Assembly (NCBI GenBank): GCA_902618975.1 | Contig: CACNCN010000003.1 | Coordinates: 1-64,000, forward strand | Length of the DNA: 64,000 bases | DNA from: an uncultured Pelagibacteraceae bacterium | GTDB lineage: Bacteria > Pseudomonadota > Alphaproteobacteria > Pelagibacterales > Pelagibacteraceae | Direction: 5' to 3' | Shown: piece after piece, positions 43,399 to 54,531 of the stretch | Position numbering within the stretch: position 1 is the first letter of the stretch | Layout of the letters: every line of letters begins with the position of its first letter | Made by a program: the position numbers and the translations under genes | Notes under the pieces: generated by a model | The model's input: only the letters and a program-made list of their open reading frames with translations | What the model was told of the DNA's origin: nothing | The model's database searches: none

Positions 43399-45945
43399 GT
43401 GATTAGATACAATTTCAAAGAAGTTGAGAGTAAATGGCAAAAAAACTGGGAAGATAATAAAGTCTTTAAATCCAAAAAAGATACAGATAAAAAAAAATTC
43501 TATTGTTTAGAAATGTTTCCTTATCCATCAGGAAAAATACATATGGGTCACGTTAGAAACTATACAATAGGAGATGTTTTATCGAGACATAAATTGCTTC
43601 AAGGCTATAATGTACTACATCCAATGGGCTGGGATTCATTTGGAATGCCCGCTGAAAATGCAGCTAGAGAAAATAATTTAGATCCAAAAGAATGGACTGA
43701 AAAAAATATTACAGTAATGAAATATCAGCTTAAAAAGTTAGGACTATCCATTGATTGGGACAGAGAAATTTCAACATGTTCAGAAGATTATTATAAACAT
43801 CAACAAAAATTTTTTTTAGAAATGTTTAAAAAAGGGTTAGTTTATAGGAAAGAAAACTACGTTAATTGGGATCCAGTAGACGAAACGGTTTTAGCGAATG
43901 AACAAGTTATAGATGGGAAAGGATGGAGATCAGGCGCAATTGTTGAGAGAAAAAAACTTAATCAGTGGTTTTTTAATATATCTAAATTTTCAAATGAATT
44001 ATTAAATGAGTTAGATGATCTAGATGAATGGCCAAATAAAGTTAAAACAATGCAAAAAAATTGGATTGGTAAATCTTTTGGTTGTGAAATTGATTTTAAG
44101 ATCGAAGGAAATCAAAACATTGATAAGATCAGATGCTTTACTACAAGACCTGATACCTTATTTGGTTTTTCTTTTTTAGCTTTATCAGTTGACCACCCAT
44201 TATCTAAATATTTTGATAAAGACCCAAAATTTTTAGAGTTTAAACATGAGTGTTCTAAGACTGGAACCACAGAAGAGTCCATAGCTCAAGGTGAAAAAAT
44301 TGGTTATAAAACAAATCTTTTAGCTATTAATCCCTTCAATGAAAGTGAAAAAGTGCCAGTTTATTTTGCAAATTTTGTTTTAATGGACTATGGATTTGGA
44401 GCAGTATTTGGCTGTCCAGCTCATGACCAAAGAGATTTTGATTTTGCAAAGAAATATAAATTAAAGATCAAAACTGTAGTTAGACCAAAAGAGGAAGAAG
44501 ATAATTTTATTGTATCTGATAAGGCATATGATGGGGATGGTATTATAATTAATTCTGATTTTTTAAATGGTTTAAAGGTTCCAGAACAATCTATACTTAA
44601 AACAATAGAGATCTTAGAGGAAAGAAAATTAGGTGAAAAAAAAGTTAACTTTAGGTTAAAAGATTGGGGTGTTTCGAGACAAAGATACTGGGGTTGTCCA
44701 ATTCCAATTGTTTATGACGATAAAGGTCAACCTAAACCTGTGCCAGACGATCAGTTACCAGTAAAATTACCCGAGAAGGTAAATTTAAATTCTAAAGGAA
44801 ATCCTTTAAACTCTTTAGAGGATTGGAAGAATGTCGTTATAAATGGAAAATCTTTCACTAGAGAAACTGATACCTTAGATACTTTTGTAGACTCATCTTG
44901 GTATTTTTTAAGATTTTGTTCACCTGAGGAAAGTAATTATGGCTTTAACTACGATTTAATTAATTATTGGATGCCAGTTGATCAATATATTGGCGGTGTT
45001 GAACATGCAATTTTACACTTATTATACTCAAGATTTTTTATGAGAGCCATTAGTGACAAAAACGAAAAATTTAAGTTTAATGAACCTTTTAAAGGCCTTT
45101 TTACACAAGGTATGGTTTGCCATGAAACTTACAAAGATGAAAAAGGTAAATGGTTTAATCCTGAGGAAGTTGAGACCAACGATGGCAAAAGCTACTATTT
45201 GAAATCTGACAGAAATAAAAAAATTGTAGTTGGCCCCTCAGAGTCAATGTCAAAATCAAAAAAAAATACTATAGATCCAGAAAATATAATCAAGAATTAT
45301 GGTGCTGACGCAGTCAGATTATTTATATTATCAGATAGTCCGCCAGAAAAAGATATTCAATGGTCTGAACAGGGTATGGTTGCGTCTTACAAATTCTTAC
45401 AAAAATTATGGAATTTAAACCAATTGGTATTAAATAAAATTCAGCTAAATATTCAAAATAAAGAAAATGAATTAATTTTAGAAAAGTTTGTGAATAATAC
45501 AATTGAAAAATATAATTATAATTTATCTAAATTTAACTATAATGTTTTAATTGCAAGTTTATACGAGACCTACAATTTTTTTTCAGAAATTATAAAAAAA
45601 GAAATTGGTGGAGAAGTTTTAAAAGCTAATTATATTAAAATATTAACAATTATTTCTCCCATTATTCCTCATTTCACAAGTGAATGTTTAGAGGATTTAA
45701 AAATAGAACAAAATATAAGTTGGCCAAGTGTTGATAAATCAAAAATTAAAACAGATAATGTTAATTATGTGGTACAATTAAATGGAAAGAAAAAAGGGAA
45801 CATTTTGACTAAAATCGATGTTGAAGAAAAAGACTTATTAAATCAAATTAAAAACAATCAAAAATTTGAAAAAATTTTACAAGATAAAAAAATTTTAAAA
45901 TGTTTTTTTGTAAAAAATAGATTAATAAATATACTATTAAAATGA
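43399..45945 (+). CDS. leuS: Leucyl-tRNA synthetase
   Basis: This 848-aa class I synthetase starts at a GTG (43399), just before [13 protein letters not shown]. It has the HIGH motif [17 protein letters not shown], the editing domain with TRPDTLFG and [12 protein letters not shown], and KMSKS-type [13 protein letters not shown]. It charges tRNA-Leu and edits misactivated amino acids. It is followed with a 4-nt overlap by lptE. Confidence 0.97.
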   Translation: MIRYNFKEVESKWQKNWEDNKVFKSKKDTDKKKFYCLEMFPYPSGKIHMGHVRNYTIGDVLSRHKLLQGYNVLHPMGWDSFGMPAENAARENNLDPKEWTEKNITVMKYQLKKLGLSIDWDREISTCSEDYYKHQQKFFLEMFKKGLVYRKENYVNWDPVDETVLANEQVIDGKGWRSGAIVERKKLNQWFFNISKFSNELLNELDDLDEWPNKVKTMQKNWIGKSFGCEIDFKIEGNQNIDKIRCFTTRPDTLFGFSFLALSVDHPLSKYFDKDPKFLEFKHECSKTGTTEESIAQGEKIGYKTNLLAINPFNESEKVPVYFANFVLMDYGFGAVFGCPAHDQRDFDFAKKYKLKIKTVVRPKEEEDNFIVSDKAYDGDGIIINSDFLNGLKVPEQSILKTIEILEERKLGEKKVNFRLKDWGVSRQRYWGCPIPIVYDDKGQPKPVPDDQLPVKLPEKVNLNSKGNPLNSLEDWKNVVINGKSFTRETDTLDTFVDSSWYFLRFCSPEESNYGFNYDLINYWMPVDQYIGGVEHAILHLLYSRFFMRAISDKNEKFKFNEPFKGLFTQGMVCHETYKDEKGKWFNPEEVETNDGKSYYLKSDRNKKIVVGPSESMSKSKKNTIDPENIIKNYGADAVRLFILSDSPPEKDIQWSEQGMVASYKFLQKLWNLNQLVLNKIQLNIQNKENELILEKFVNNTIEKYNYNLSKFNYNVLIASLYETYNFFSEIIKKEIGGEVLKANYIKILTIISPIIPHFTSECLEDLKIEQNISWPSVDKSKIKTDNVNYVVQLNGKKKGNILTKIDVEEKDLLNQIKNNQKFEKILQDKKILKCFFVKNRLINILLK

Positions 45946-46382
45946 AGTTACGTTGGTTAATATTATTTTTGTTTATATTCTCTTGTGGTTACAGACCAAT
46001 TTTAGTTGAAAATAAAAATAATTTTAAATTTAATAATGTAAAGTTATTAGGTGATAAACAAATTTCAGAATTGATTTTGGATAATCTAGAAACACTTAGA
46101 GATACTAATAGTACTAACAAAATCGAGATAAATTCTTTTTTAAAAAGCTCGATATCGTCTAAAAATAAAAAAGGCGATCCAGAAATATTTACTTTAAATA
46201 TTAATTCTGATGTTACATTAATTAAAAAAGGTAAAACTTTAAAAGCCAATTTCTCGGATAGCATTACGTACAAAAATCGAGAAAGTAAATTTAAACTAAA
46301 AAAATACGAAGATAAGTTAAAATCTGACCTGATAAGTAAAGTGAGTGAAGATATAACATTATTTTTGCTATCAACAGACTAA
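45942..46382 (+). CDS. lptE: LPS-assembly lipoprotein LptE
   Basis: This 146-aa protein has a lipoprotein signal ending [10 protein letters not shown]. The rest is weakly conserved, but length, lipobox followed by GYRP, and position between leuS and holA all match LptE, which plugs the LptD barrel in lipopolysaccharide export. It overlaps leuS by 4 nt and holA by 1 nt. Confidence 0.8.
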   Translation: MKLRWLILFLFIFSCGYRPILVENKNNFKFNNVKLLGDKQISELILDNLETLRDTNSTNKIEINSFLKSSISSKNKKGDPEIFTLNINSDVTLIKKGKTLKANFSDSITYKNRESKFKLKKYEDKLKSDLISKVSEDITLFLLSTD

Positions 46383-47362
46383 TGATTTTAAAAAACTTTG
46401 AGTTGGAAAAAATAAAAAGTTCCAAATCAAGAATTTTTTTATTTTATGGTGAGAATGAAGGACTTAAAAAAGAGTTGATAAATAAAGCTTTTTTAGATGA
46501 TAATGACGCTTTAATAAGTAAATACAATGAGAAAGAAGTTTTATCAAATTCTGACGAGATTTTGTCAGGTATTTTTAATCAATCTTTCTTTGAACAAAAT
46601 AGAATTTTAATTTTAAATGAGGTTAGTGATAAATCGTTACAATTTATAGAGGAAATATTAGAAAAAAATCTAACGGATGTAAAAGTAATTCTTAATGCTG
46701 GTATATTAGAAAAAAAATCTAAAATTAGAAGTTATTTTGAAAAAAATAAGTCGGCGATCTGTGTGCCCTTTTATTCAGATGATGAAAAAGTATTATCTTC
46801 AATCACCAAAAAATTTTTTATAGAAAGAAAAATTAATATAAATCAAGAGATTATAAATCTTATAGTAGCGAGATGTAATGGTAGTAGAGGAAGTTTAATG
46901 AACGAATTAAATAAAATTTATTTATTTTCTAATGGGGAAAAAATTAACATTGACCAAGTTTTAAATATTACTAACTTGAATGAAAATTTTACTATAACGA
47001 AATTAGTTGATAATTGTTTGGCAAAAAATTTAAAAAATACAACTAAGATAATAAATGAGAATCATTATAATTCAGAAGATTGTTTGTTAATTTTGAGAAG
47101 TTTTTTATCAAAAGCTAAAAGATTAATGAATTTGAGATATAAACTCGATGGTAATGAAAATATTGACCAAGCAATTGAAAGTTCGAAACCGCCTATTTTT
47201 TGGAAAGATAAAGATATTGTTAGAAAACAAATTAAACTTTGGAATAAAAAAACAATTCACGAATTAATTACCAACATTAGTAAAATTGAATATTTAGTAA
47301 AAGTAAACTCCGAAAATTCATTAAATATTGTTTACGATTTTATTATTAGTACGTCTAAATAA
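46382..47362 (+). CDS. holA: DNA polymerase III delta subunit
   Basis: This 326-aa clamp-loader subunit has FLFYGENEGLKKELI at the N-terminus, NQSFFEQNRILILNEVSDKS and RCNGSRGSLMNELNKI of the AAA-like fold and helical lid. It opens the sliding clamp. Sequence is diverged and AT-drifted, but order leuS-lptE-holA-parB is conserved. It converges on parB with a 1-nt gap. Confidence 0.9.
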   Translation: MILKNFELEKIKSSKSRIFLFYGENEGLKKELINKAFLDDNDALISKYNEKEVLSNSDEILSGIFNQSFFEQNRILILNEVSDKSLQFIEEILEKNLTDVKVILNAGILEKKSKIRSYFEKNKSAICVPFYSDDEKVLSSITKKFFIERKININQEIINLIVARCNGSRGSLMNELNKIYLFSNGEKINIDQVLNITNLNENFTITKLVDNCLAKNLKNTTKIINENHYNSEDCLLILRSFLSKAKRLMNLRYKLDGNENIDQAIESSKPPIFWKDKDIVRKQIKLWNKKTIHELITNISKIEYLVKVNSENSLNIVYDFIISTSK

Positions 47363-47363
47363 A

Positions 47364-48212
47364 CTAAAAATTTGTTTTGATCACTGTTATAAGTCTGTTT
47401 AATTGATCAAGGTCCATATACTCAAAAGATAATTTTCCAGTATTATTTTTTTTATTTGTAATGCTTACATTTATACCTGTTTTTTCTTTAACAGAATTTT
47501 CTAAACTAATAATGTTTGCATCTTTTTTGTCGTTTGAGTATTTTTTAATATTTTTAAAAGAACGAATTAGGCTCTCTGTTTGTCTTACAGAAAGTCTTTT
47601 TTGTAGAATTTTCTTTGCTAAATAAGAACCATTTTGTAAGCCAACAAGTATTTTTGCGTGGCCATGGCTAATTTTATTTTCTTTGATTAAATCTAAAATA
47701 TCTTCGCTTAATGATAATAATCTTAATGTATTGGTAACATGTGATCTACTTTTTCCAATAAATCTAGAAACTTTTTCTTGATCATATCCAAATTTCTCAA
47801 TTAAATTTTTATAACTCTCAGCTTCTTCTATCGGATTTAAGTCTTTTCTTTGAACATTTTCTATAATTGCTAGTTCTAGTGATTTTAAATCATCAGCGGA
47901 AATAACAACAACTGGCACCTCATGAAGTCCGGCAGTTTGAGCAGCTTGTAACCTTCTCTCCCCTGCTATTAATTCATATTTATTGTTCTCTATTTCTGAT
48001 TTTCTAACTATTAAGGGTTGGATTATTCCTCTCTCTTTTATAGAGTTTGTTAGATCCTCCAAAGCTTCTTTTTCAAAAGATTTTCTAGGCTGATTTTTAT
48101 TTGGAACAATCGAGCTAATAGAAATATTATTATTAGATTTGATGTTATTATCCCCTATTAATGAAGATAAACCCCTGCCAAGACCTTTTTTGTTTTTAAA
48201 AGGGTTCATCAA
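47364..48212 (-). CDS. parB: Chromosome-partitioning protein ParB
   Basis: This 282-aa CTPase/DNA clamp loads at parS. The N-terminal KKGLGRGLSSLIGD is the ParA-interacting motif, ISSIVPNKNQPRKSFEKEALEDL and ELIAGERRLQAAQTAG form the CTP-binding domain, and the helix-turn-helix YDQEKVSRFIGKSRSHVTNTLRLL binds parS. The C-terminal domain dimerises. It overlaps parA by 4 nt; a perfect parS lies about 1.4 kb upstream in rsmG. Confidence 0.96.
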   Translation of the reverse strand: MMNPFKNKKGLGRGLSSLIGDNNIKSNNNISISSIVPNKNQPRKSFEKEALEDLTNSIKERGIIQPLIVRKSEIENNKYELIAGERRLQAAQTAGLHEVPVVVISADDLKSLELAIIENVQRKDLNPIEEAESYKNLIEKFGYDQEKVSRFIGKSRSHVTNTLRLLSLSEDILDLIKENKISHGHAKILVGLQNGSYLAKKILQKRLSVRQTESLIRSFKNIKKYSNDKKDANIISLENSVKEKTGINVSITNKKNNTGKLSFEYMDLDQLNRLITVIKTNF

Positions 48213-49012
48213 GCTGCACTCTCCTTTTTCTCCAAGTCTTGTTGCAAAAATTCATCCGCAAAGCTAAAGTATGCTTTACTACCAGGGCAGTTTTTGTCAT
48301 AAATAAGTACAGGAATTCCGTGTGATGGAGCCTCCGACAATCTCACATTTCTTGGTACTGCTATATTGTAAACTTTATTCTTAAAATAATTTCTAGCTTC
48401 TAATTCAACCTGGCTAGATAGCTTGTTTCGCTTGTCATACATTGTTAAAAGTATTCCTCTGATTTCTAAAGATGGATTTAAATTTGATTTTATCCTATCT
48501 ATTGTTTTCATTAATTGCGTTAAGCCTTCTAAAGCAAAAAATTCCGTCTGAAGAGGCACAATCAAAGCATCAGAGGCAACTAGTGCCATTATAGTTAGTA
48601 AACTAAGAGATGGTGGACAGTCGATTAATATATAATCATATGATAAGCTTGAATCATTTAAAATAGAGGTTAATTCATCCTTTAATTTAAATGCTCTGCG
48701 GCTGTCACCTGCTGTCTCAACTTCCAGACCAGATAAATCAACATTTGAAGTAATTAAATTTAGGTTTTCAAATGAAGTGGTCTTGATAACCTCAGATATT
48801 TTTTTCTCTCCATTCAGAACACTATAAATAGTTTGATCTGAGTCGGCTGTATTAGATAGACCAAGACCGGTCGTTGCATTTCCCTGTGGGTCAAGATCAA
48901 TAACTAATATTTTTTTTCCTTTCATAGCAAGACCTGCAGCAAGATTAATTACCGTTGTAGTTTTACCAACACCACCTTTTTGGTTTATTATCGAAATTAT
49001 TTTTTTATCCAT
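48209..49012 (-). CDS. parA: Chromosome-partitioning ATPase ParA
   Basis: This 267-aa deviant-Walker ATPase has NQKGGVGKTTTVINLA at residues 8-23, LVIDLDPQGNATTGLG and ILIDCPPSLSLLT. It drives segregation of ParB-bound origins. It overlaps rsmG by 8 nt in the conserved mnmG-rsmG-parA-parB run. Confidence 0.97.
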   Translation of the reverse strand: MDKKIISIINQKGGVGKTTTVINLAAGLAMKGKKILVIDLDPQGNATTGLGLSNTADSDQTIYSVLNGEKKISEVIKTTSFENLNLITSNVDLSGLEVETAGDSRRAFKLKDELTSILNDSSLSYDYILIDCPPSLSLLTIMALVASDALIVPLQTEFFALEGLTQLMKTIDRIKSNLNPSLEIRGILLTMYDKRNKLSSQVELEARNYFKNKVYNIAVPRNVRLSEAPSHGIPVLIYDKNCPGSKAYFSFADEFLQQDLEKKESAA

Positions 49013-49649
49013 TCTTTTTTTTTAAATTATAAATTTTGACAATCATTGACTCTTCGTTGGTTATGCTTTTTTTTTGCTCATAATCAAAGTTCCAAATTTT
49101 AAGTGCATCCTTTAAAATTTTTTTTCCACTCTTTCCTAAAAATAAAATAATGTATTTAAAATTTACAAAATTCTTGAAAGCGATTTCGAAAATGATTGGT
49201 AATGGCTTAAATGCACGAGATATTATTACATCTGTTTTTAAATTTGTTTCATTAAAAATATTTTTTTTACATATTTTTGAGTTTAATTTATATTTTTGTG
49301 CCATCTCCTTTATAAAGTTGCTTTTATGGTAGCTTTTTTCATAAAAAATCGTCTTAAATACTGGTTTTTTTGGCTTCATCAGAATTCCTAAAACTACACC
49401 TGGCAATCCTGCGCCTGAACCAATATCAGTACAAATTTTTATATCATTTTTATCAATAAAATCAATTGTTTGTGCGCTATCTACTATATGTCTAAAACTT
49501 ATCTCTTTTTCCGAACTTTTGCTTATTAAGTTAAATTCCTTATTTCTATCAAGTATATCGTTTTTATATTCTTCTAACTCCTCCATTGTTTCACGTGAAA
49601 CATTCATTGGAAAGTTATTATTAATTTTTAAAATATTCGAATCAATCAA
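49005..49649 (-). CDS. rsmG: 16S rRNA (G527-N7) methyltransferase RsmG
   Basis: This 214-aa SAM-dependent methylase has [23 protein letters not shown] (SAM site) and ISRAFKPLP. The N-terminal NVSRETME is encoded by the parS site at 49587-49602, so the gene doubles as a ParB landing site. It overlaps mnmG by 4 nt and parA by 8 nt. Confidence 0.95.
   Translation of the reverse strand: MIDSNILKINNNFPMNVSRETMEELEEYKNDILDRNKEFNLISKSSEKEISFRHIVDSAQTIDFIDKNDIKICTDIGSGAGLPGVVLGILMKPKKPVFKTIFYEKSYHKSNFIKEMAQKYKLNSKICKKNIFNETNLKTDVIISRAFKPLPIIFEIAFKNFVNFKYIILFLGKSGKKILKDALKIWNFDYEQKKSITNEESMIVKIYNLKKKNG
49587..49602. other. parS centromere site
   Basis: TGTTTCACGTGAAACA is a perfect match to the 16-bp bacterial parS palindrome and lies inside rsmG codons, encoding NVSRET. 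It is the loading site for the ParB encoded next door and marks origin-proximal DNA. I found no second full copy in the window. Confidence 0.96.
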
Positions 49650-51517
49650 GCTATATGCTTAATAGACTTTCTTTTAACATGAGACAACAAAATATATACT
49701 GCTGCTGGAGTAATACCGTCTATTCTTAAGGCTTGCCCCATAGTTTTGGGCTTAATTTGCTTAAACTTAGATTTTACCTCGTTTGATAAGCCTGAGAAGT
49801 CGTCGTAATTTATATTATCAGGGATCTTGAGACTTTCGTCTCTTTTAAACGCTAAAATATCTGCCTTCTGCTTCTTTAGATAACCTTTGTAATGAGAGTT
49901 TATTTCTAATTGTTCATCAATTTCATGAGAAAAAAACTTTATTTGAGGCCAAATTTCTCGAATTTTGCTCATTTTAACTGATTTTTGACCTAAAATTTGT
50001 GTTGCAGATCGACTTATACCATCTTTAGCAATATTTACTCCATATTTAGAAATTTTTGAGGGAGTTATTCTTAATTTCTCCATCATATTCTCTGTAATTG
50101 AAAGTTTTTTTTGTTTATCTTTAAATTGATTGGCTCTTTCATTTTGAACGAGACCAATATCAATCCCTCTTTGAGTTAATCTTATATCTGCATTATCTGA
50201 CCTTAAAGATAGTCTATACTCTGCTCTAGAAGTAAACATTCTGTATGGCTCAGCTACACCCTTTGTAACAAGATCATCTATCATTACTCCTATATATGCC
50301 TCAGACCTGTCTAAAATTAGAGGCTCTTTTCTTAGAATAGCTAATGCTGCGTTTGCTCCTGCAATTAAACCTTGAGCAGCAGCCTCCTCATAACCCGTTG
50401 TGCCATTGATTTGTCCGGCTAGATAGAGATTGCCAATTTTTTTAGTCTCTAAGGTTAAAAAAAGTTCTCTTGGATCTACATAATCGTACTCAATAGCATA
50501 TCCAGGCCTAATTATTTTAACATTTTCTAAACCATTGATTTTATTACATATTTCTTGCTGTATATCAGCAGGTAACGATGTTGAAATTCCATTTGGATAG
50601 ATTGTATTATCATTTAAACCTTCCGGCTCTAAGAATATTTGATGTCTTTGCTTATCAGCAAATTTTTTTACTTTATCTTCGATAGATGGACAGTATCTTG
50701 GTCCGATACCTTTGATGCCGCCTGAGTACATGGCACTTTTTTTTAAATTATTAGAAATTATTTTATGGACCTCCGGGTTGGTGTAGGTCATCCGACAAGA
50801 AATTTGTTTGTTAAATTTTTCTTTTGTAAGAAAAGAAAAAAAATATGGATTATCATCAGCATGTTGTTCCTCTAGATTTTCAAAATTAATTGTTCGTGCA
50901 TCTAATCTGGGGGGAGTACCCGTTTTTAATCTTCCAATTTTAAAACTTAATTTCTCTAATTGTTCGCTAAGTCCAGTTGATGGTTTTTCATTATATCTCC
51001 CCGCTGGTGTTTTCTTTTCACCAATATGTATAAGACCATTCAAAAAAGTGCCCGTAGTGAGTATAGTCTTAGCAGATTTAATTTTTTTTCCAGACTGAGT
51101 AATAAAACCACTTATATGGTTTTTTTCAAATATAAACTCAATAACAGGATCAAAAAAAATACTTAAATTACAGTAGTTTACAAGTTTTTCACGCATATAT
51201 TTTTTATATAATAATCTATCACTTTGTGTTCTAGGGCCTCTTACAGCTGGTCCTCTGCTCCTATTTAGCAGCCTAAATTGAATACCAGATTTATCTGCGA
51301 CTTCACCCATGACACCATCTAATGCATCTATTTCCCTAACTAAATGTCCTTTACCTAATCCACCAATTGCTGGATTACATGACATCTCTCCAATAGTATT
51401 AATGTTGTGTGTAAATAGTGCAGTATTAACTCCTAATCTTGCAGATGCTGTAGCGGCTTCACAGCCTGCATGACCACCACCAATAACAACGACATCAAAT
51501 GAATAATCATTTTTCAT
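49646..51517 (-). CDS. mnmG: tRNA 5-carboxymethylaminomethyluridine synthase MnmG (GidA)
   Basis: From the ATG at 51517 this flavoprotein has the FAD loop [53 protein letters not shown] and [17 protein letters not shown]. With MnmE it modifies wobble U34 of tRNAs. An in-frame TTG at 51526 is the only earlier start and is less likely. It overlaps rsmG by 4 nt. Confidence 0.97.
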   Translation of the reverse strand: MKNDYSFDVVVIGGGHAGCEAATASARLGVNTALFTHNINTIGEMSCNPAIGGLGKGHLVREIDALDGVMGEVADKSGIQFRLLNRSRGPAVRGPRTQSDRLLYKKYMREKLVNYCNLSIFFDPVIEFIFEKNHISGFITQSGKKIKSAKTILTTGTFLNGLIHIGEKKTPAGRYNEKPSTGLSEQLEKLSFKIGRLKTGTPPRLDARTINFENLEEQHADDNPYFFSFLTKEKFNKQISCRMTYTNPEVHKIISNNLKKSAMYSGGIKGIGPRYCPSIEDKVKKFADKQRHQIFLEPEGLNDNTIYPNGISTSLPADIQQEICNKINGLENVKIIRPGYAIEYDYVDPRELFLTLETKKIGNLYLAGQINGTTGYEEAAAQGLIAGANAALAILRKEPLILDRSEAYIGVMIDDLVTKGVAEPYRMFTSRAEYRLSLRSDNADIRLTQRGIDIGLVQNERANQFKDKQKKLSITENMMEKLRITPSKISKYGVNIAKDGISRSATQILGQKSVKMSKIREIWPQIKFFSHEIDEQLEINSHYKGYLKKQKADILAFKRDESLKIPDNINYDDFSGLSNEVKSKFKQIKPKTMGQALRIDGITPAAVYILLSHVKRKSIKHIA

Positions 51518-51593
51518 AAATATCAATTTATGCTTGTTATTAAAATTTACAAGAAAACACTTTAGATTTTTACAATAGTCTGAATATTATAGA

Positions 51594-52928
51594 TTATTTT
51601 CCAATGCAAAAATCGTTAAAAATTGATCCTAAAATCTCTTCTACATCTACTTTGCCTACAATCATGCCAAGTTGCCTAGTGGCTAGTCTAAGATCTTCAG
51701 CTGCTTTGTCAAAATCTCCTGTATCATTTTTGTTTTCAAAATTTTCCAAATGCTCGACACACCTCATTAAATGTTGCCTGTGTCTCTCTCTTGTAATAAT
51801 TGTATCCTCTGTGGAGAGAAATTTATTTTTTAACTTATTTCTAATATTAAAAATTAAATTATTTAAGTTTGTTTCATTTTTAATTGAAATATAGATTGGA
51901 TTAAATCTTTTAAGCTCATTCTCAATTTCATCTGTTCCAAGCTCCGACTTATTTACTACGAGAATTGTCTTATCTGAATTTACCAAACCCCTCAAAACCC
52001 CAGTAAAATAGCCATTTTTAGGTTCAATAACCACTATATTTAAATCTGCATCTTCAGCCTTTTTTAAAGCCAATTTAATCCCCTTTTTTTCTATTTCATC
52101 TTTAGCATCTCTTATACCTGCCGTATCTGACATAATAACTGGATATCCATCGATATTGAGATGAGTCTCAATAACATCTCTGGTTGTTCCTGCTACTTCA
52201 GACACAATTGCAACTTCTCTTCTTGATAAATAATTTAGCAAAGATGATTTACCTGCGTTAGCTGGACCTAATATAGCAATTTTAAAACCCTCCCTAATTC
52301 TTTCTCCAACTCTTTGATCATCAAGAGTTTTAATAATCTCATTTTTCACATTAGAAGAACATTTCTTAATATCATCTAAAATGTTTATAGGAAGATCTTC
52401 CTCAGGAAAATCTATTTTGGCTTCAATATTTGATAATATTTTAATTAATTTTTCTCTCCAATTAGCATATTTTTTTCCATGATTGCCTGACATAATATCA
52501 ATTGCTTGCCTTCTTTGAATTTCAGTTTCTGCCGCAATTAGATCTCCGATACTTTCTGCTTTTAATAAATTTATTTTACTATTTTCAAGAGCAATTTTTG
52601 TAAATTCACCGGGTTCAGCAATTCTGCAACCATTTATTTTTGACAAAGTTTCTAAAATACAATTTATGACAGCCCTGCTCCCATGAACATGAAATTCTAA
52701 AACATCTTCACCTGTATAGCTTTTTGGTGAGGGAAACCAAATAATTATACCTTCATCAATGACTTCATTACTTTCTTGCTTATAAAACTTAGTTAATGTT
52801 GCTATTCTTGGAGTAGGATTAGAAATTTTAGCCATCTGGTTTAATATTTTTTTGCATTTATCGCCAGAAATTCTAATAACTGCTAATCCTGATAAACCTG
52901 GTCCCGATGAAAGTGCATAAATTGTCAT
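51594..52928 (-). CDS. mnmE: tRNA modification GTPase MnmE
   Basis: This 444-aa protein has an N-terminal formyl-tetrahydrofolate domain (YALSSGPGLSGLAVIRISG, GEFTKIALENSKINL), the G domain AILGPANAGKSSLLN and DTAGIRD, and ends with the catalytic NDFCIGK (CxGK) motif. With MnmG it modifies U34. A 66-nt gap separates it from mnmG, and two sulfotransferase genes lie upstream where rho is usual. Confidence 0.97.
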   Translation of the reverse strand: MTIYALSSGPGLSGLAVIRISGDKCKKILNQMAKISNPTPRIATLTKFYKQESNEVIDEGIIIWFPSPKSYTGEDVLEFHVHGSRAVINCILETLSKINGCRIAEPGEFTKIALENSKINLLKAESIGDLIAAETEIQRRQAIDIMSGNHGKKYANWREKLIKILSNIEAKIDFPEEDLPINILDDIKKCSSNVKNEIIKTLDDQRVGERIREGFKIAILGPANAGKSSLLNYLSRREVAIVSEVAGTTRDVIETHLNIDGYPVIMSDTAGIRDAKDEIEKKGIKLALKKAEDADLNIVVIEPKNGYFTGVLRGLVNSDKTILVVNKSELGTDEIENELKRFNPIYISIKNETNLNNLIFNIRNKLKNKFLSTEDTIITRERHRQHLMRCVEHLENFENKNDTGDFDKAAEDLRLATRQLGMIVGKVDVEEILGSIFNDFCIGK

Positions 52929-52972
52929 GCGTAAGATTATATATATTTAGTCTACTTATTAAATGAGTTTAT

Positions 52973-54517
52973 TTAATTTTGACTTAATATTTTAAATAGT
53001 TTTTTTAAGCTATCTTTATAATATTTACTTTTATTAATAGAAGAGACATACAAGTCTTTTCTGGCTTGAAATGAACTTAAAGTTTTGATTGGGGATTTGT
53101 TATTTTTGTGATTTAAACAGGCATAATCCATATCTTCATCACAAAAATTAATTAATTTTTTGATCTCATTTTTTTTATCTTTTATAATATTCTCGTAATT
53201 TAACTCATAAATATTATTTCCTATTTTACTCTTCCAAAAATTCATTAAATCGCTATAAATTTTGATAAAGGATGCTATTTCCTCTTCGGTAAAGGACCAG
53301 CCTAAGTGATTAGCTTCAAACATATTTTTATAAATAGACAAAGATGTGTCATAAATATTCCGTGTGCAATGTATTATTTTCGAATTTGGAAAAAAAATCT
53401 TGATAAAACCTAACCATATAAAATTAAGTGGGGCTTTATCTATTATTACATTTTTTTGTAATTTATAATTAGAGATAATATTAAAATACTCCTCATTAAT
53501 TTTACTTTCTTTCAACAAATTTGAAAATAACTTTTTGTTAATTTCGTTTTTTGTAACAATATTTTCAAAAATTAATTTACGAATGTAAATCAATTCCCCC
53601 AAACCTTGAATGTTTTTATGTGATGATAAAATTTGCTCTGCTAATGAAGTTCCGGATCTTGGCAAACCAACAATAAAAATAATTTTTATTTCATGTTTAG
53701 ACTTCGAAAATTTATTAAACTTAAAATTTTCAAAACATTTTTTAATACTTGAAAAGAGTTTTTTATCTTTTGAAATATTGTATTCTAAATCTGATCTTTT
53801 AAGCATGTTTCCTTTTTGACAATAATCAAAAGACTTTTTGTAATCTCCTAAATCATCAAAACCTTTGCTTAAAGAAAAATATAAGTCAGCTTTTTGCCAG
53901 TTCTCTAGAGACCCATATTCTAAAAGTTTTTTAATTCTAGGAATAAGATTATTATCAGTTTTATAACTAATCATTGAGCTGATCAATCTATAAACACCAG
54001 TCAATTTAGGATTAATTTTCAAAATTTTATCAGTCACTTTCAAAGATTTACTTTTTTCACCCAAGTGTTGATAGCAGGTTGCTAGACCAAAAAGAGATCC
54101 AACATGATTAGGTTTATATTCTAAGGATTTTTGAAAAAATTTAATACTATTACTATAATCATTTAATATCTGTTTCAGTAATGCATAATTATACCAACAT
54201 TTTTGGTAATCACTTTTTTCAGCTAAAACTTCTAAATAAAGTTTCTCTGCCAAATGATATTTGAAAAGATTTTTGTAAGAGTTTGCTAAATTATACTTAG
54301 TATATATTAGATGAGAATCTATTTCTAAAGCTTTTTTAAAATAAAATATTGACTGTTTATAATCTCCAAGTTTTTGAAGTATCAAACCATAGAGATTGTA
54401 TGGATAACTTTTGTCTGGGTATTTTACTAGTATTTCTTTGCAAGCTTTTTTAGACTCTATAAAATTTTTTTTTTTAAACTCTAAATTTACAATCTCTAAA
54501 TCTTTTTGATATTCCAT
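52973..54517 (-). CDS. TPR-repeat sulfotransferase, copy 1
   Basis: This 514-aa protein has about six TPR repeats in residues 1-240 (for example PYNLYGLILQKLGDYKQSIFYFKKALEID) and a C-terminal sulfotransferase domain with the PAPS 5'-phosphosulfate loop GLPRSGTSLAEQILSSH. It also has APLNFIWLGFIKIFFPNSKIIHCTRN, the 3'-phosphate region. It transfers sulfate to an unknown acceptor, perhaps protein or glycan. It is paralogous to the next gene, 14 nt apart. Confidence 0.87.
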   Translation of the reverse strand: MEYQKDLEIVNLEFKKKNFIESKKACKEILVKYPDKSYPYNLYGLILQKLGDYKQSIFYFKKALEIDSHLIYTKYNLANSYKNLFKYHLAEKLYLEVLAEKSDYQKCWYNYALLKQILNDYSNSIKFFQKSLEYKPNHVGSLFGLATCYQHLGEKSKSLKVTDKILKINPKLTGVYRLISSMISYKTDNNLIPRIKKLLEYGSLENWQKADLYFSLSKGFDDLGDYKKSFDYCQKGNMLKRSDLEYNISKDKKLFSSIKKCFENFKFNKFSKSKHEIKIIFIVGLPRSGTSLAEQILSSHKNIQGLGELIYIRKLIFENIVTKNEINKKLFSNLLKESKINEEYFNIISNYKLQKNVIIDKAPLNFIWLGFIKIFFPNSKIIHCTRNIYDTSLSIYKNMFEANHLGWSFTEEEIASFIKIYSDLMNFWKSKIGNNIYELNYENIIKDKKNEIKKLINFCDEDMDYACLNHKNNKSPIKTLSSFQARKDLYVSSINKSKYYKDSLKKLFKILSQN

Positions 54518-54531
54518 AGAAATTAAAATTT

